Shown piece after piece: positions 1 through 9,580 of a stretch of 64,000 nt of DNA (position 1 is the stretch's first letter; every line of letters starts with the position of its first letter). The position numbers and the translations under genes are program-made. Source of the stretch: Lelliottia wanjuensis (GTDB lineage: Bacteria; Pseudomonadota; Gammaproteobacteria; Enterobacterales; Enterobacteriaceae); assembly GCF_030238365.1 (NCBI RefSeq), contig NZ_JASSOT010000001.1, forward strand, positions 410,279-474,278, read 5' to 3'. The notes under the pieces are model-generated. The model made no database searches, was not told where the DNA came from, and was given only the letters and a program-made list of their open reading frames with translations.

Positions 1-116
1 CCAGGGCGGAAACGGTAGGCGTCCTGCAAAGTCTGTGGGATCGCGAAAGTGATGGTCACCGCATCGCGGGTTTCGGGTTCCACTTTTGCCACCGTTAAGG
101 AATGAAACGTTGTCAT
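1..116 (-). CDS. paaE: 1,2-phenylacetyl-CoA epoxidase subunit E, N-terminal part (cut by window edge)
   Basis: Only the first 38 codons are present; the gene runs off the left edge. The start reads MTTFHSLTVAKVEPETRDA, which matches the N-terminus of PaaE, the FAD/2Fe-2S reductase that passes NADPH electrons to the diiron epoxidase. It begins 7 bases after the paaD stop, so it is the last visible gene of a paaABCDE transcript. The reductase domains lie outside the window, so the call rests on the N-terminus plus gene order. Confidence 0.9.
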   Translation of the reverse strand, partial: MTTFHSLTVAKVEPETRDAVTITFAIPQTLQDAYRFRP

Positions 117-123
117 GGCAACC

Positions 124-621
124 TCAGATACATTTGAAATAGTCGAAAGGTTCACGGCAGGCGTTGCAGCGATAGAGCGCTTTGCAGGCCGTCGAACCAA
201 ATTCACTGATAACCGACGTGTTGGTGCTCGCGCAGCGCGGGCAGGTCACTTCGGCAGGCGCGTGGGCGTGACAGCTGTGGCCGACCGGCGGGCTGATGCC
301 GTATTCACGCAGCCTTGCGCGGGCGTCGTCGGTCATCCAGTCGGTGGTCCAGGCCGGGTCGAGCTGCAGGACGATATGCACCGGGGTAAACCCGTGGGCG
401 GTCATCGTCTCGCGAATGGCACCCAGCAGATGCTCCGTCGCCGGGCAGCCGGAGTACGTAGGCGTGAAGCCAATCACCCAGCCGCCCGCCTGCGCCGAAA
501 CGCTGCGTACCATGCCTAAATCGGTGATGGTGAGCACCGGCACTTCCGGGTCCGGGATCTGGCTTAACAGGGACCAGATTTGCGGAATTTCCGCCGGGGC
601 GATCTCAGCGAGACGTTGCAT
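124..621 (-). CDS. paaD: 1,2-phenylacetyl-CoA epoxidase maturation subunit D
   Basis: This 165-residue protein has the same length as E. coli PaaD and looks nearly collinear with it. The N-terminal two thirds form a MIP18/DUF59-type domain, with the conserved motif around YSGCPATEH (about residues 56-64). The C-terminus carries paired cysteines (CPRC and CNAC) that look like a zinc or Fe-S binding knuckle. Proteins of this type help mature metal centres, and PaaD is thought to support assembly of the epoxidase. It lies 12 bases downstream of paaC and 7 bases upstream of paaE. Confidence 0.95.
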   Translation of the reverse strand: MQRLAEIAPAEIPQIWSLLSQIPDPEVPVLTITDLGMVRSVSAQAGGWVIGFTPTYSGCPATEHLLGAIRETMTAHGFTPVHIVLQLDPAWTTDWMTDDARARLREYGISPPVGHSCHAHAPAEVTCPRCASTNTSVISEFGSTACKALYRCNACREPFDYFKCI

Positions 622-633
622 AGGGACCTCCTG

Positions 634-1380
634 TTACCACTGCTGGCCGGGATACATGCGCTGGAGATACTGCATCTCCGCCAGCATCGGCCCCAGATGT
701 TCGGTGTGCAGCCCTTTTTTGCCGCCGGTGCGGTACGCCGCTTCTTGCGGAACGCTCAGGCAGGCCTGCTCGAAACCGGCGAACACTTCCGCTTCCCACT
801 CGGCGCGCAGCTCGCGCGGGTCAACGGCGATCCCTTCGGCGATCAGCTGTTGCTCCAGCGCATCGGCCTCGAACAGTTCGGCGGTGAAGCGCCACAGGGA
901 ATCAATCGCCTGCTGCATTTTGTGCGCCGAAACCTCGGTGCCGTTACCCAGACGCTCCAGCCAGCCGCGGCTAAAGCGCAGGTGGTAGCGCGCCTCTTTG
1001 ATCGCTTTCGCGGCAATCGCCGCAATTTGCGCGTCGCGGCTTTGGGTCAGACGGGTAAAGAGCGCCACGTGCCAGGCGTCGATGAAATACTGACGCACCA
1101 GGGTGTCGGCGAAGTTGCCATTCGGCTGTTCTACCAGCAGCAGGTTGCTGAACTGGCGCTCGTCGCGGCCAAAGGCCAGCGTGTCTTCGTCGCCCTGACC
1201 TTCCAGCTCGGCGGCGTAGGTTAAGAAATTGCGCGCCTGGCCGAGCAGATCGAGGCCGATATTGGCCAGCGCCAGGTCGATCTCCAGCTCCGGCGCATGG
1301 CCGCACCACGCGCCGAGGCGCTGGGAGAGGACCAGACAGTTATCGCCCAGACGCAGGGCATATTGGGTAGTCGGTTTCAT
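634..1380 (-). CDS. paaC: 1,2-phenylacetyl-CoA epoxidase structural subunit C
   Basis: This is a ferritin-like all-helical subunit that pairs with PaaA in the epoxidase complex but lacks its diiron ligands. The ATG at 1380 gives 248 residues, the family length, and an AGGA motif lies about 6 bases upstream. Upstream in-frame GTG (1392) and ATG (1386) codons overlap the paaB stop and would add 2 to 4 residues. The C-terminal block ending YLQRMYPGQQW is characteristic. It is translationally coupled to paaB. Confidence 0.95.
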   Translation of the reverse strand: MKPTTQYALRLGDNCLVLSQRLGAWCGHAPELEIDLALANIGLDLLGQARNFLTYAAELEGQGDEDTLAFGRDERQFSNLLLVEQPNGNFADTLVRQYFIDAWHVALFTRLTQSRDAQIAAIAAKAIKEARYHLRFSRGWLERLGNGTEVSAHKMQQAIDSLWRFTAELFEADALEQQLIAEGIAVDPRELRAEWEAEVFAGFEQACLSVPQEAAYRTGGKKGLHTEHLGPMLAEMQYLQRMYPGQQW

Positions 1381-1388
1381 CGCCATCC

Positions 1389-1676
1389 TCACATGTGCTC
1401 GATGCCATCGGGGATGGTGTAGAACGTCGGGTGGCGGTAGACCTTGCTCTCCGCCGGGTCGAAAAACTCGCCGCGATCTTCCGGCTGCGAGGCGACGATT
1501 TCGCTCGCCTTCACCACCCAGATCGAACAGCCTTCGCTGCGGCGGGTGTAGGCATCGCGCGCGTTTTCCAGCGCCATGCGGTCATCGGCGGCGTGCAGGC
1601 TGCCGACGTGACGGTGGGATAACCCCTGTTTGCTGCGGACAAACACTTCATATAACGGCCAGTAGACATTGCTCAT
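1389..1676 (-). CDS. paaB: 1,2-phenylacetyl-CoA epoxidase subunit B
   Basis: This 95-residue protein matches PaaB in length and sequence (start MSNVYWPLYEVFVRSKQGLS). PaaB is a small subunit without a cofactor that bridges or stabilises PaaA/PaaC heterodimers in the epoxidase. It sits 12 bases after paaA and runs directly into paaC, as expected for subunits of one complex. Confidence 0.96.
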   Translation of the reverse strand: MSNVYWPLYEVFVRSKQGLSHRHVGSLHAADDRMALENARDAYTRRSEGCSIWVVKASEIVASQPEDRGEFFDPAESKVYRHPTFYTIPDGIEHM

Positions 1677-1688
1677 CTTGACTTCCTC

Positions 1689-2618
1689 TTACGCGGCGGT
1701 GCGGGCGTGTTGTTTTTCTGCGTGCGCCAGTGCGGCTTCGCGCACCCACGCCCCTTCTTCCCAGGCTTTGTTTTTTGCGGCGAGGCGTTCGTGGTTGCAC
1801 ACCCCGCGTCCGTTAATCACTTCTTCAAATTCCTGCCAGTCGATTTCGCCGAAACGGTAGTGACCGCTCTCTTCGTCGAAGTGCAGATCCGCATCCGGGA
1901 CGGTCATGCCGAGCATTTCGACCTGCGAGACGGTGTTGTCGACGAAGCGCTGGCGCAGTTCGTCGTTGCCAAAACGTTTGATCTTCCACGCCAGGCTGCG
2001 GGCGCTGTTCGGGGAGTTGTCGTCGTTCGGGCCGAACATCATCAGCGCCGGCCACCAGAAACGGTTGATGGCATCCTGCAACATCTGGCGCTGGGATTCG
2101 CTGCCCTGCGCCAGCGCCATGCAGGCTTCAAAACCCTGGCGCTGATGGAAGCTCTCTTCTTTACAGATTTTCACCATCGCGCGGGCATACGGCCCGTAAG
2201 AGGTGCGGCACAGGGCCACCTGGTTAACGATGGCCGCGCCGTCTACCAGCCAGCCAATCACGCCGATGTCGGCCCAGCTCAGGGTCGGGTAGTTGAAGAT
2301 CGAGGAGTATTTCATCTTGCCGTCGAGCATCTTCTGGTAGATGTCTTCCCGCGCGCAGCCCAGGGTTTCCGCCGCGCTGTAGAGATACAGCCCGTGCCCC
2401 GCCTCGTCCTGCACCTTCGCCAGCAGAATCGCTTTGCGGCGCAGGGTTGGCGCGCGGGTGATCCAGTTGCCTTCCGGGAGCATGCCGACAATTTCGGAGT
2501 GCGCATGCTGACCAATCTGGCGGATCAGAGTTTTGCGGTAGGCGTCCGGCATCCAGTCTTGCGGCTCGATGGCTGTCTCCTGTGCGATGCGCTGCTCAAA
2601 GCGTTGTTCTTCCGTCAC
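1689..2618 (-). CDS. paaA: 1,2-phenylacetyl-CoA epoxidase catalytic subunit A
   Basis: This is the diiron catalytic subunit that epoxidises the ring of phenylacetyl-CoA. Two ExxH motifs are visible (E72-H75 in DEAGH and E155-H158 in EESFH, counting from the chosen start), as expected for a bacterial multicomponent monooxygenase. I chose the GTG at 2618, which gives 309 residues (the E. coli length) and has a good AAAGGTGA ribosome site a few bases upstream. The in-frame ATG at 2654 would add 12 unconserved residues and place coding sequence over the operator at 2632-2671. It is the first gene of paaABCDE and divergent from paaZ. Confidence 0.95.
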   Translation of the reverse strand: MTEEQRFEQRIAQETAIEPQDWMPDAYRKTLIRQIGQHAHSEIVGMLPEGNWITRAPTLRRKAILLAKVQDEAGHGLYLYSAAETLGCAREDIYQKMLDGKMKYSSIFNYPTLSWADIGVIGWLVDGAAIVNQVALCRTSYGPYARAMVKICKEESFHQRQGFEACMALAQGSESQRQMLQDAINRFWWPALMMFGPNDDNSPNSARSLAWKIKRFGNDELRQRFVDNTVSQVEMLGMTVPDADLHFDEESGHYRFGEIDWQEFEEVINGRGVCNHERLAAKNKAWEEGAWVREAALAHAEKQHARTAA

Positions 2619-2631
2619 GTCGTCACCTTTA

Positions 2632-2671
2632 TGATTCGTTAAATCGCTAATCATCGTTTAATGATGAATCA
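2632..2671. promoter_or_regulatory. Candidate PaaX operator in the paaA leader
   Basis: TGATTC at 2632-2637 and GAATCA at 2666-2671 form an inverted repeat with a 28-base spacer, close to the reported TGATTC-N27-GAATCA operator of the phenylacetyl-CoA-responsive repressor PaaX. It lies just upstream of the paaA ribosome site. The match is read from sequence; binding is inferred, and paaX is outside the window. Confidence 0.7.
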
Positions 2672-2843
2672 CTTCGTTTCTTAAAAGTTACACAAAGGTT
2701 AAATATAACCCCAAGGAGTGTTTGTCTATTTTGTGATGTCGCTCGCAAGGCTTTTGCATCAGGCCGCTGATGGCGGGCGCTGCTCGCCTGCGGATTCATC
2801 CGACAAGATCACATTGTTAACAAATCATTAAAACATCACTTGC

Positions 2844-2860
2844 TTTTTATGATTCATAAT
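2844..2860. promoter_or_regulatory. Candidate PaaX half-site upstream of paaZ
   Basis: TTTATGATTCATAAT around 2846-2860 resembles the PaaX half-site seen at paaA, centred on TGATTC (2850-2855). No perfect GAATCA partner is found at the usual distance; only a weak GAAATTA near 2876 is present. It lies 44 bases before the paaZ start, where a repressor could act. The rest of the paaA-paaZ gap (2672-2843) shows no other site I can name. Confidence 0.45.
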
Positions 2861-2903
2861 CAAACTATCTATAGTGAAATTACGTAACATTTGGAGAAGA
2901 GAG

Positions 2904-4949
2904 ATGCAGCAGTTAGCCAGCTTCTTGTCCGGCACCTGGCAGTCTGGCCGGGGCCGTGAGCGCCACATTCATCACGCCATCAGCGGCGAAGCCCTGTGGG
3001 AAGTCACAAGCGAAGGTCTGGATATGGCGGCGGCGCGTCGCTTCGCCATCGAGCGCGGGGGTGAATCACTTCACGCCATGACCTTTATCGAACGCGCGGC
3101 GATGCTGAAAGCGGTCGCGAAACATCTGCTGAGTCAGAAAGAGCAGTTTTACGCCCTGTCGGCAGAAACCGGCGCGACCCGCGCGGACAGCTGGGTGGAT
3201 ATCGAAGGCGGGATCGGCACCCTGTTTACCTACGCCAGCCTCGGCAGCCGCGAGCTGCCGGACGACACCCTGTGGCCGGAAGACGAGCTGATACCCCTGT
3301 CGAAGGAAGGCGGATTTGCCGCGCGCCACGTGCTGACCTCGAAATCCGGCGTGGCGGTGCATATCAACGCTTTCAACTTCCCGTGCTGGGGAATGCTGGA
3401 GAAACTGGCCCCGACCTGGCTTGCCGGGATGCCTGCCATTATCAAACCGGCGACTGCCACGGCGCAGGTGACGCAGGCGATGGTGAAATCCATCATCGAC
3501 AGCGGCCTGGTGCCGGAGGGTGCGATCAGCCTGATCTGCGGCGGCGCGGGCGATCTGCTCAACCATCTGGACAGTCAGGACGTGGTGACCTTTACCGGCT
3601 CCGCCTCCACCGGCCAGATGCTGCGCGTGCACCCGAACATCGTTGGCAAATCGATTCCGTTCACCATGGAAGCGGACTCCCTAAACTGCTGCGTGCTGGG
3701 CGAAGACGTCACGCCGGAGCAGCCGGAATTCGCGCTGTTTATCCGCGAAGTGGTGCGTGAGATGACCGCCAAAGCCGGGCAAAAATGTACGGCCATCCGC
3801 CGCATCATCGTCCCGCAGGGGCAGATTGAGGCGGTCAGCCAGGCGCTGATCGCCCGTCTCGAGAAAGTGGTGGTCGGCGATCCGGCGCAGGAAGGCGTCA
3901 AAATGGGCGCGCTGGTGAATGCTGAACAGCGTGCCGATGTGCAGGAAAAAGTGGATCTGCTGGTCGCCGCAGGCTGCCAGATCCGCCTCGGCGGCAAAGC
4001 CAGTCTTCAGGCCGCAGGCGCGTTCTTCCCGCCGACGCTGCTGTTCTGCCCGCAGCCGGACGAGTCCCCTGCCGTTCACGCCACCGAAGCCTTCGGCCCG
4101 GTTGCGACGCTAATGCCCTATCGCGACGCGGAACACGCCATGACCCTGGCGCGCGCCGGTGAAGGTAGCCTGGCGGGAACCCTGGTGACGGCGGATGCGC
4201 GTATCGCCCGGCAGTTTATTTCCGGTGCGGCGCGGGCGCACGGGCGTATTCAGATCCTCAACCAAGAGTCGGCGAAAGAGTCCACCGGCCACGGCTCCCC
4301 GCTGCCGCAGCTGGTTCACGGCGGGCCGGGTCGTGCGGGCGGCGGCGAAGAGCTGGGCGGTCTGCGCGCGGTGAAACACTATCTGCAACGCACGGCGATT
4401 CAGGGCAGCCCGTCGATGCTGGCCGCCATCAGCCAGCAGTGGGTGCGCGGCGCGCAGGTGCAGGAAGACCGCGTGCATCCGTTCCGCAAATACTTCGAAG
4501 AGTTGCAGCCGGGCGACAGCCTGCTGACCCCGCGTCGCACCCTGACCGAAACAGATATCGTCAATTTTGCCTGCCTGAGCGGGGATCATTTCTATGCCCA
4601 CATGGACAAAATTGGCGCGGCGGAGTCGATCTTCGGCGAGCGCGTGGTTCACGGTTACTTTGTGATTTCGGCGGCGGCGGGTCTGTTCGTTGATGCGGGC
4701 GTCGGGCCGGTGATTGCCAACTACGGCATGGAAAACCTGCGCTTTATCGAGCCGGTGAAACCGGGCGATACCATCCAGGTGCGTCTGACCTGCAAGCGCA
4801 AAACCCTCAAGAAACAGCGCACGGCAGAAGAGAAACCGACCGGCGTGGTGGAGTGGGCCGTGGAGGTCTTTAACCAGCACCAGCAGCCTGTCGCGCTGTA
4901 CTCCATTCTGACGCTCGTCGCTCGCCAGCAGGGCGATTTCACCGACTGA
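2904..4949 (+). CDS. paaZ: Bifunctional oxepin-CoA hydrolase / 3-oxo-5,6-dehydrosuberyl-CoA semialdehyde dehydrogenase
   Basis: This is a two-domain enzyme that opens the oxepin-CoA ring and oxidises the resulting aldehyde in phenylacetate breakdown. Residues 1 to about 520 are an aldehyde dehydrogenase, with the catalytic cysteine at residue 295 (GQKCTAIRR). The C-terminal part is a MaoC-type R-hydratase with Asp561 and His566 in [10 protein letters not shown]. The ATG at 2904 gives 681 residues, identical to E. coli PaaZ, and has a GGAGAAGAG ribosome site. An upstream ATG at 2874 would add 10 residues with no support. It is divergent from paaA and followed by a strong terminator. Confidence 0.97.
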   Translation: MQQLASFLSGTWQSGRGRERHIHHAISGEALWEVTSEGLDMAAARRFAIERGGESLHAMTFIERAAMLKAVAKHLLSQKEQFYALSAETGATRADSWVDIEGGIGTLFTYASLGSRELPDDTLWPEDELIPLSKEGGFAARHVLTSKSGVAVHINAFNFPCWGMLEKLAPTWLAGMPAIIKPATATAQVTQAMVKSIIDSGLVPEGAISLICGGAGDLLNHLDSQDVVTFTGSASTGQMLRVHPNIVGKSIPFTMEADSLNCCVLGEDVTPEQPEFALFIREVVREMTAKAGQKCTAIRRIIVPQGQIEAVSQALIARLEKVVVGDPAQEGVKMGALVNAEQRADVQEKVDLLVAAGCQIRLGGKASLQAAGAFFPPTLLFCPQPDESPAVHATEAFGPVATLMPYRDAEHAMTLARAGEGSLAGTLVTADARIARQFISGAARAHGRIQILNQESAKESTGHGSPLPQLVHGGPGRAGGGEELGGLRAVKHYLQRTAIQGSPSMLAAISQQWVRGAQVQEDRVHPFRKYFEELQPGDSLLTPRRTLTETDIVNFACLSGDHFYAHMDKIGAAESIFGERVVHGYFVISAAAGLFVDAGVGPVIANYGMENLRFIEPVKPGDTIQVRLTCKRKTLKKQRTAEEKPTGVVEWAVEVFNQHQQPVALYSILTLVARQQGDFTD

Positions 4950-4961
4950 TCCGTTCTTTTT

Positions 4962-4988
4962 ACCGGGAAGGTCCCTTCCCGGTTTTTA
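4962..4988 (+). terminator. Intrinsic terminator after paaZ
   Basis: Ten-base inverted arms (ACCGGGAAGG at 4962 and CCTTCCCGGT at 4974-4983) are followed at once by a run of T. It lies 12 bases after the paaZ stop and separates paaZ from tynA transcription. Confidence 0.85.
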
Positions 4989-4991
4989 ATT

Positions 4992-5029
4992 TGGCAAGAG
5001 TGACAAATAACCTGGCAGGTGCAGGCAAA
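4992..5029 (+). promoter_or_regulatory. Two tandem FeaR-type boxes upstream of tynA
   Basis: TGGCA (4992-4996), eight bases, then AAA (5005-5007) exactly matches the TGNCA-N8-AAA box reported for the activator FeaR. A second TGGCA at 5013-5017 is followed by AAA after nine bases (5027-5029). The two TGGCA motifs start 21 bases apart, about two helical turns, so both would face the same side of the DNA. They lie 70 to 107 bases before the tynA start. Confidence 0.7.
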
Positions 5030-5098
5030 CAGTTTGCGCCCGCTCCTGCCAGGATAAAGCTGCACGACACTAATAACACAATAATGATGAGGTCAACG

Positions 5099-7372
5099 AT
5101 GGGAAGCCCTTCTTCTTTTTCTGCCCGTAAAACGGCACTGGCCATGGCAGTCGCGTTGTTATGCTCCTGGCAGTCACCGGTTTTCGCCCACGGCGGCGAA
5201 GCGCATATGGTCCCGATGGACAAAACCCTGGCCGAGTTTGGCGCCGATGTGCAGTGGGATGATTACGCCCAGATGTTCACCCTCAGCAAAGACGGCGCTT
5301 TTGTGAAGGTTAAACCGGGCGCGAAAACCGCCATCGTCAACGGCAAGCCGCTCACACTGCAGGTGCCGGTGGTGATGAAAGGTAAAAAAGCCTTTATCTC
5401 CGAAACCTTCATCAACGATGTCTTCCAGTCGGGGCTTGATCAGACCTTCCAGGTGGAAAAACGCCCGCACCCGCTGAACGCGTTGACCGCAGACGAAATT
5501 AAACAGGCCGTCGAGATCGTCAAAACCTCGGCGGATTTCAAACCCAATACCCGTTTCACCCAGATCGCGCTGGCCGAGCCGGACAAAGCCAAAGTGTGGG
5601 ATTTTGTGCTGAACGGCACGGCGGTTGACGCTCCGCGCCAGGCGAACGTCACCATGCTCGACGGCAAACACGTGATTGAAAGCGTGGTGGATCTGAAAGA
5701 CAAAAAAGTCGTGAGCTGGACGCCAGTCAACGATGCCCACGGCATGGTGCTGCTGGATGATTTCACCTCCGTGCAGCAGATTATTATGGCCAGCCCGGAA
5801 TACGCCGAAGCGCTGAAAAAGCACGGCGTGACCGATCCGAAGAAAGTGATCGGCACCCCGCTGACCGTCGGCTATTTTGACGGCAAAGACGGCCTGAAAC
5901 AGGAAGACCGCCTGCTGAAAGTGGTCAGCTATCTGGACACCGGCGACGGCAACTACTGGGCGCACCCGATTGAGAACCTGGTGGCGGTGGTCGATCTTGA
6001 GCAGAAAAAAATCCTCAAAATTGAGGAAGGTCCAGTGGTGCCGGTGCCGATGCTCGCCCGTCCGTATGATGGCCGTGACCGCATCGCTCCGGTGAAAAAA
6101 CCGCTGGAGATCGTCGAGCCGGAAGGCAAGAACTACACCATCACCGGGGACATGATCCACTGGCAGAACTGGGACTTTCACCTGAGCCTCGACTCTCGCG
6201 TCGGGCCGATCATCTCCACCGTGACCTACAACGACAACGGCAAAAAACGCCAGGTGATGTATCAGGGATCGCTCGGCGGGATGATTGTGCCGTACGGCGA
6301 CCCGGACGTCGGCTGGTACTTTAAGGCCTATCTCGATTCCGGTGACTACGGCATGGGCACCCTGACCTCTCCGCTGGTGCGCGGCAAAGATGCGCCGTCG
6401 AATGCGGTGATGCTCAACGAAACCATTCCGGATTACACCGGTGCGCCGATGGAGATCCCGCGCGCGATTGCCGTCTTTGAACGCTACGCCGGGCCGGAAT
6501 ATAAACATCAGGAGATGGGCCAGCCGAACGTCAGCGCCGAGCGCCGCGAGTTGGTGGTGCGCTGGATCAGCACCGTGGGCAACTACGACTACATCTTTGA
6601 CTGGATTTTCCACGAAAATGGCACCATTGGCATCGATGCGGGCGCGACCGGTATCGAAGCGGTGAAAGGCGTGCAGGCCAAAACCATGCACGACCCGAGC
6701 GCCAAGGACGATACCAAATACGGCACCCTGATCGACCACAACATCGTCGGGACCACCCATCAGCACATCTACAACTTCCGTCTCGATATGGACGTGGATG
6801 GCACCAACAACCGTCTGGTGGCGATGGACCCGGAAGTAAAACCCAACACCGCCGGTGGCCCGCGCACCAGTACCATGCAGATCAATCAGTACAACATTGA
6901 TACGGAACAGCAGGCCGCGCAGAAGTTTGACCCAGGCACCATTCGTCTGCTGAGCAACACCAGCAAAGAGAACCGCATGGGCAACCCGGTGTCGTACCAG
7001 ATTATCCCTTACGCGGGCGGCACTCATCCGGTCGCCACCGGCGCGAAATTCGCCCCGGACGAGTGGATTTACCACCGCCTGAGCTTTATGGATAAACAGC
7101 TGTGGGTGACGCGCTACCACCCGAACGAGCTCTACCCGGAAGGGAAATTCCCGAACCGCTCGATCCACGACAGCGGTCTGGGCAAGTACAGCAAGGATAA
7201 CGAATCGATTGATAATCAGGATGATGTGGTGTGGATGACCACCGGCACCACCCACGTGGCGCGCGCCGAGGAGTGGCCGATCATGCCGACCGAGTGGGTA
7301 CACACCCTGCTCAAGCCGTGGAACTTCTTCGACGAGACGCCAACGCTTGGCAAGAAGAAGGACGAGAAGTAA
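5099..7372 (+). CDS. tynA: Periplasmic copper/topaquinone primary-amine oxidase
   Basis: This enzyme oxidises phenylethylamine, tyramine and related amines to aldehydes, H2O2 and ammonia in the periplasm. Starting at ATG 5099 (GAGG six bases upstream) gives 757 residues, the E. coli length; the longer reading frame from 4991 runs through the FeaR boxes and is rejected. A signal peptide ends near VFAHGGEAH. The topaquinone precursor Tyr496 lies in the NYD motif, and copper ligands His554 and His556 lie in THQH, with a third His near 719 (TTHVARAEEW). FeaB should oxidise the aldehyde product after uptake. A terminator follows at 7380. Confidence 0.97.
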   Translation: MGSPSSFSARKTALAMAVALLCSWQSPVFAHGGEAHMVPMDKTLAEFGADVQWDDYAQMFTLSKDGAFVKVKPGAKTAIVNGKPLTLQVPVVMKGKKAFISETFINDVFQSGLDQTFQVEKRPHPLNALTADEIKQAVEIVKTSADFKPNTRFTQIALAEPDKAKVWDFVLNGTAVDAPRQANVTMLDGKHVIESVVDLKDKKVVSWTPVNDAHGMVLLDDFTSVQQIIMASPEYAEALKKHGVTDPKKVIGTPLTVGYFDGKDGLKQEDRLLKVVSYLDTGDGNYWAHPIENLVAVVDLEQKKILKIEEGPVVPVPMLARPYDGRDRIAPVKKPLEIVEPEGKNYTITGDMIHWQNWDFHLSLDSRVGPIISTVTYNDNGKKRQVMYQGSLGGMIVPYGDPDVGWYFKAYLDSGDYGMGTLTSPLVRGKDAPSNAVMLNETIPDYTGAPMEIPRAIAVFERYAGPEYKHQEMGQPNVSAERRELVVRWISTVGNYDYIFDWIFHENGTIGIDAGATGIEAVKGVQAKTMHDPSAKDDTKYGTLIDHNIVGTTHQHIYNFRLDMDVDGTNNRLVAMDPEVKPNTAGGPRTSTMQINQYNIDTEQQAAQKFDPGTIRLLSNTSKENRMGNPVSYQIIPYAGGTHPVATGAKFAPDEWIYHRLSFMDKQLWVTRYHPNELYPEGKFPNRSIHDSGLGKYSKDNESIDNQDDVVWMTTGTTHVARAEEWPIMPTEWVHTLLKPWNFFDETPTLGKKKDEK

Positions 7373-7379
7373 GCAGATG

Positions 7380-7410
7380 CAGGCCGGGCACTCCCCGGCC
7401 TGTTTTATTT
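7380..7410 (+). terminator. Intrinsic terminator after tynA
   Basis: Nine-base arms CAGGCCGGG (7380-7388) and CCCGGCCTG (7394-7402) with a 5-base loop are followed by TTTTATTT. It lies 7 bases after the tynA stop. Confidence 0.9.
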
Positions 7411-7546
7411 CATCCACTTGCCGAATGAGTTAGCCCGATTATAGTTAGTCATGCCTCCCCGCTTTATTTTCATCTCTTGAACCGTTTTTCAGCCAGGACA
7501 CGAAGTTTCACACGCAACGTCGTACTTACTTCTGAGAGGTTTTAGA

Positions 7547-9523
7547 ATGAGATTGAACGCCATAGCCACCAGCCTCGCGCTGGCGGGACTGTTTATTTCC
7601 TTCAGCCCGAACGCCCTGGCGGCAGAAGCGCCTAAGGACGCCACTGCCTCCACCCAACAGGCTAATAACGCACTCTACAGCCAGCTCCCGTTTAACGACA
7701 ACACTGATTTTACCGATGCGCATAAAGGCTTTATCGCCCCCATTCCTCAGGACGTGATTAAAGGGGAACAAGGGAACGTGGTCTGGAATCCGCAGCAGTA
7801 CGCCTTTATCAAAGAGGGTGACAAAGCGCCGGATACCGTCAACCCGAGCTTATGGCGTCAGGCGCAGCTGATTAATATCAGCGGTCTCTTCGAAGTCACC
7901 GACGGTGTGTATCAGATCCGCAACCTTGACCTGTCGAACATGACCATTATCGAGGGTAAAGAAGGCGTCACCGTTGTCGATCCGCTGGTCTCTGCTGAAA
8001 CAGCGAAAGTCGGGATGGATCTCTATTTTAAAAATCGCGGCCAAAAACCGGTGGTGGCGGTGATTTATACCCACAGTCACGTTGACCACTACGGCGGCGT
8101 GCGCGGCGTCGTTGATGAAGCCGACGTCAAAGCCGGGAAAGTGAAAATTTATGCTCCCGCCGGGTTTATGGAAGCCGCAGTGGCGGAAAATATTATGGCC
8201 GGGAACGTGATGAGCCGCCGCGCCAGCTATATGTACGGCAATCTGCTGAAACCGGATCCGAAAGGTCAGGTCGGCGCGGGGCTGGGAACCACCACCTCTG
8301 CCGGGAACGTCACGCTGATCGCGCCGACCAATATCATTGAGAAAGACGGCCAGAAAGAGGTGATCGACGGCCTGACCTATGACTTCATGCTGGCGCCGGG
8401 ATCGGAAGCGCCGTCGGAAATGCTGTGGTATATCGAAGAGAAAAAACTGATCGAATCCGCTGAGGATGTGACCCACACCCTGCACAACACCTACTCCCTG
8501 CGCGGGGCCAAAATCCGCGAGCCGCTGCCGTGGTCGAAATACATCAACGAGGCGATTGTGCGCTGGGGTGATAAGGCCGAGATCATCATGGCCCAGCACC
8601 ACTGGCCGACGTGGGGGAATGACAACGTGGTCAAGCTGCTGAAAAGCCAGCGTGACCTCTATCGTTACATCAACGACCAGACCCTGCGCATGGCCAACGA
8701 GGGGCTGACGCGCGACGAAATCGCCGCCAACTTCAAGCTCCCGGATTCCCTGGCCCACACCTGGGCAAACCGCGGCTATTACGGCTCGGTGAGCCACGAC
8801 GTGAAAGCCACCTACGTGCTCTATCTCGGCTGGTTTGACGGCAACCCGGCAACGCTCGACGAACTGCCGCCGGAAGAAGGCGCGAAGAAATTTGTCGAGT
8901 ATATGGGCGGTGCCGATGCGATTTTGCAGAAGGCCAAAACCGATTTTGACCAGGGGAACTATCGCTGGGTGGCGCAGGTGGTGAGCAAAGTGGTGTTTGC
9001 CGATCCGAATAACCAGGCGGCGCGCAATCTGGAAGCTGACGCGCTGGAACAGCTCGGCTATCAGGCTGAATCTGGCCCGTGGCGTAACTTCTACCTGACT
9101 GGCGCGCAGGAGCTGCGTAACGGCGTGCAAAAACTGCCAACCCCGAACACCGCCAGCCCGGATACCGTGCGCGCCATGACGCCAGAAATGTTCTTCGACT
9201 ATCTGGCGGTGCATATCAACGGGGAAAAAGCCGGGGATGCGAAGTCGGTGTTTAACATCGATCTCGGCAGCGACGGCGGAAAATATAAGCTCGAGCTGGA
9301 AAACGGCGTGCTCAACCACACGGCCAATGCCGAAGCCAAAGACGCGGACACCACCATTTCCCTCAACCGCGACACGCTGAATAAAATCATCCTCAAAGAA
9401 GTGACGCTGAAACAGGCGCAGGACAGCGGCGACGTGAAAGTGACCGGCGACGGCGCTAAACTCGATCAGATGCTGGGCTATATGGATAAGTTTGAATTCT
9501 GGTTCAATATTGTGACACCGTAA
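7547..9523 (+). CDS. Secreted metallo-beta-lactamase-fold alkylsulfatase (YjcS/SdsA-like)
   Basis: This 658-residue protein has a signal peptide ending near NALAAEAP. A metallo-beta-lactamase zinc motif, THSHVDHYGG, has metal ligands His176, His178, Asp180 and His181. Length and layout fit the linear alkylsulfatase family: catalytic domain, a dimerisation region around residues 380-520 and a C-terminal SCP2-like lipid-binding domain. Such enzymes release sulfate and an alcohol from alkyl sulfates such as SDS. A GAGAGG site precedes the ATG. It stands between tynA and feaB, where E. coli has no gene; its own terminator suggests a separate transcription unit. Confidence 0.88.
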   Translation: MRLNAIATSLALAGLFISFSPNALAAEAPKDATASTQQANNALYSQLPFNDNTDFTDAHKGFIAPIPQDVIKGEQGNVVWNPQQYAFIKEGDKAPDTVNPSLWRQAQLINISGLFEVTDGVYQIRNLDLSNMTIIEGKEGVTVVDPLVSAETAKVGMDLYFKNRGQKPVVAVIYTHSHVDHYGGVRGVVDEADVKAGKVKIYAPAGFMEAAVAENIMAGNVMSRRASYMYGNLLKPDPKGQVGAGLGTTTSAGNVTLIAPTNIIEKDGQKEVIDGLTYDFMLAPGSEAPSEMLWYIEEKKLIESAEDVTHTLHNTYSLRGAKIREPLPWSKYINEAIVRWGDKAEIIMAQHHWPTWGNDNVVKLLKSQRDLYRYINDQTLRMANEGLTRDEIAANFKLPDSLAHTWANRGYYGSVSHDVKATYVLYLGWFDGNPATLDELPPEEGAKKFVEYMGGADAILQKAKTDFDQGNYRWVAQVVSKVVFADPNNQAARNLEADALEQLGYQAESGPWRNFYLTGAQELRNGVQKLPTPNTASPDTVRAMTPEMFFDYLAVHINGEKAGDAKSVFNIDLGSDGGKYKLELENGVLNHTANAEAKDADTTISLNRDTLNKIILKEVTLKQAQDSGDVKVTGDGAKLDQMLGYMDKFEFWFNIVTP

Positions 9524-9528
9524 CTTTA

Positions 9529-9561
9529 CGGCAGACGAGCTGCTCGCCTGCCGCTTTTCTT
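9529..9561 (+). terminator. Intrinsic terminator after the alkylsulfatase
   Basis: CGGCAG and CTGCCG arms, extended by CGAG/CTCG across one mismatch, form a hairpin followed by CTTTTCTT. It starts 6 bases after the stop codon. Confidence 0.75.
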
Positions 9562-9580
9562 CATCTGACACAGTGAATGT

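Noticed and set aside
2619..2654. Upstream ATG start for paaA at 2654
   Set aside because: Adds 12 unconserved residues, covers the PaaX-like operator, and the GTG at 2618 has the good ribosome site and exact family length.
2733..2815. CRP sites in the paaA-paaZ gap
   Set aside because: TGTGA and TCACA half-sites occur but not with the required 6-base spacing.
5174..7417. 747-codon open frame antisense to tynA
   Set aside because: Shadow of a GC-rich gene: His/Val/Arg-rich translation, no family features, no ribosome site, and tynA is certain on the other strand.
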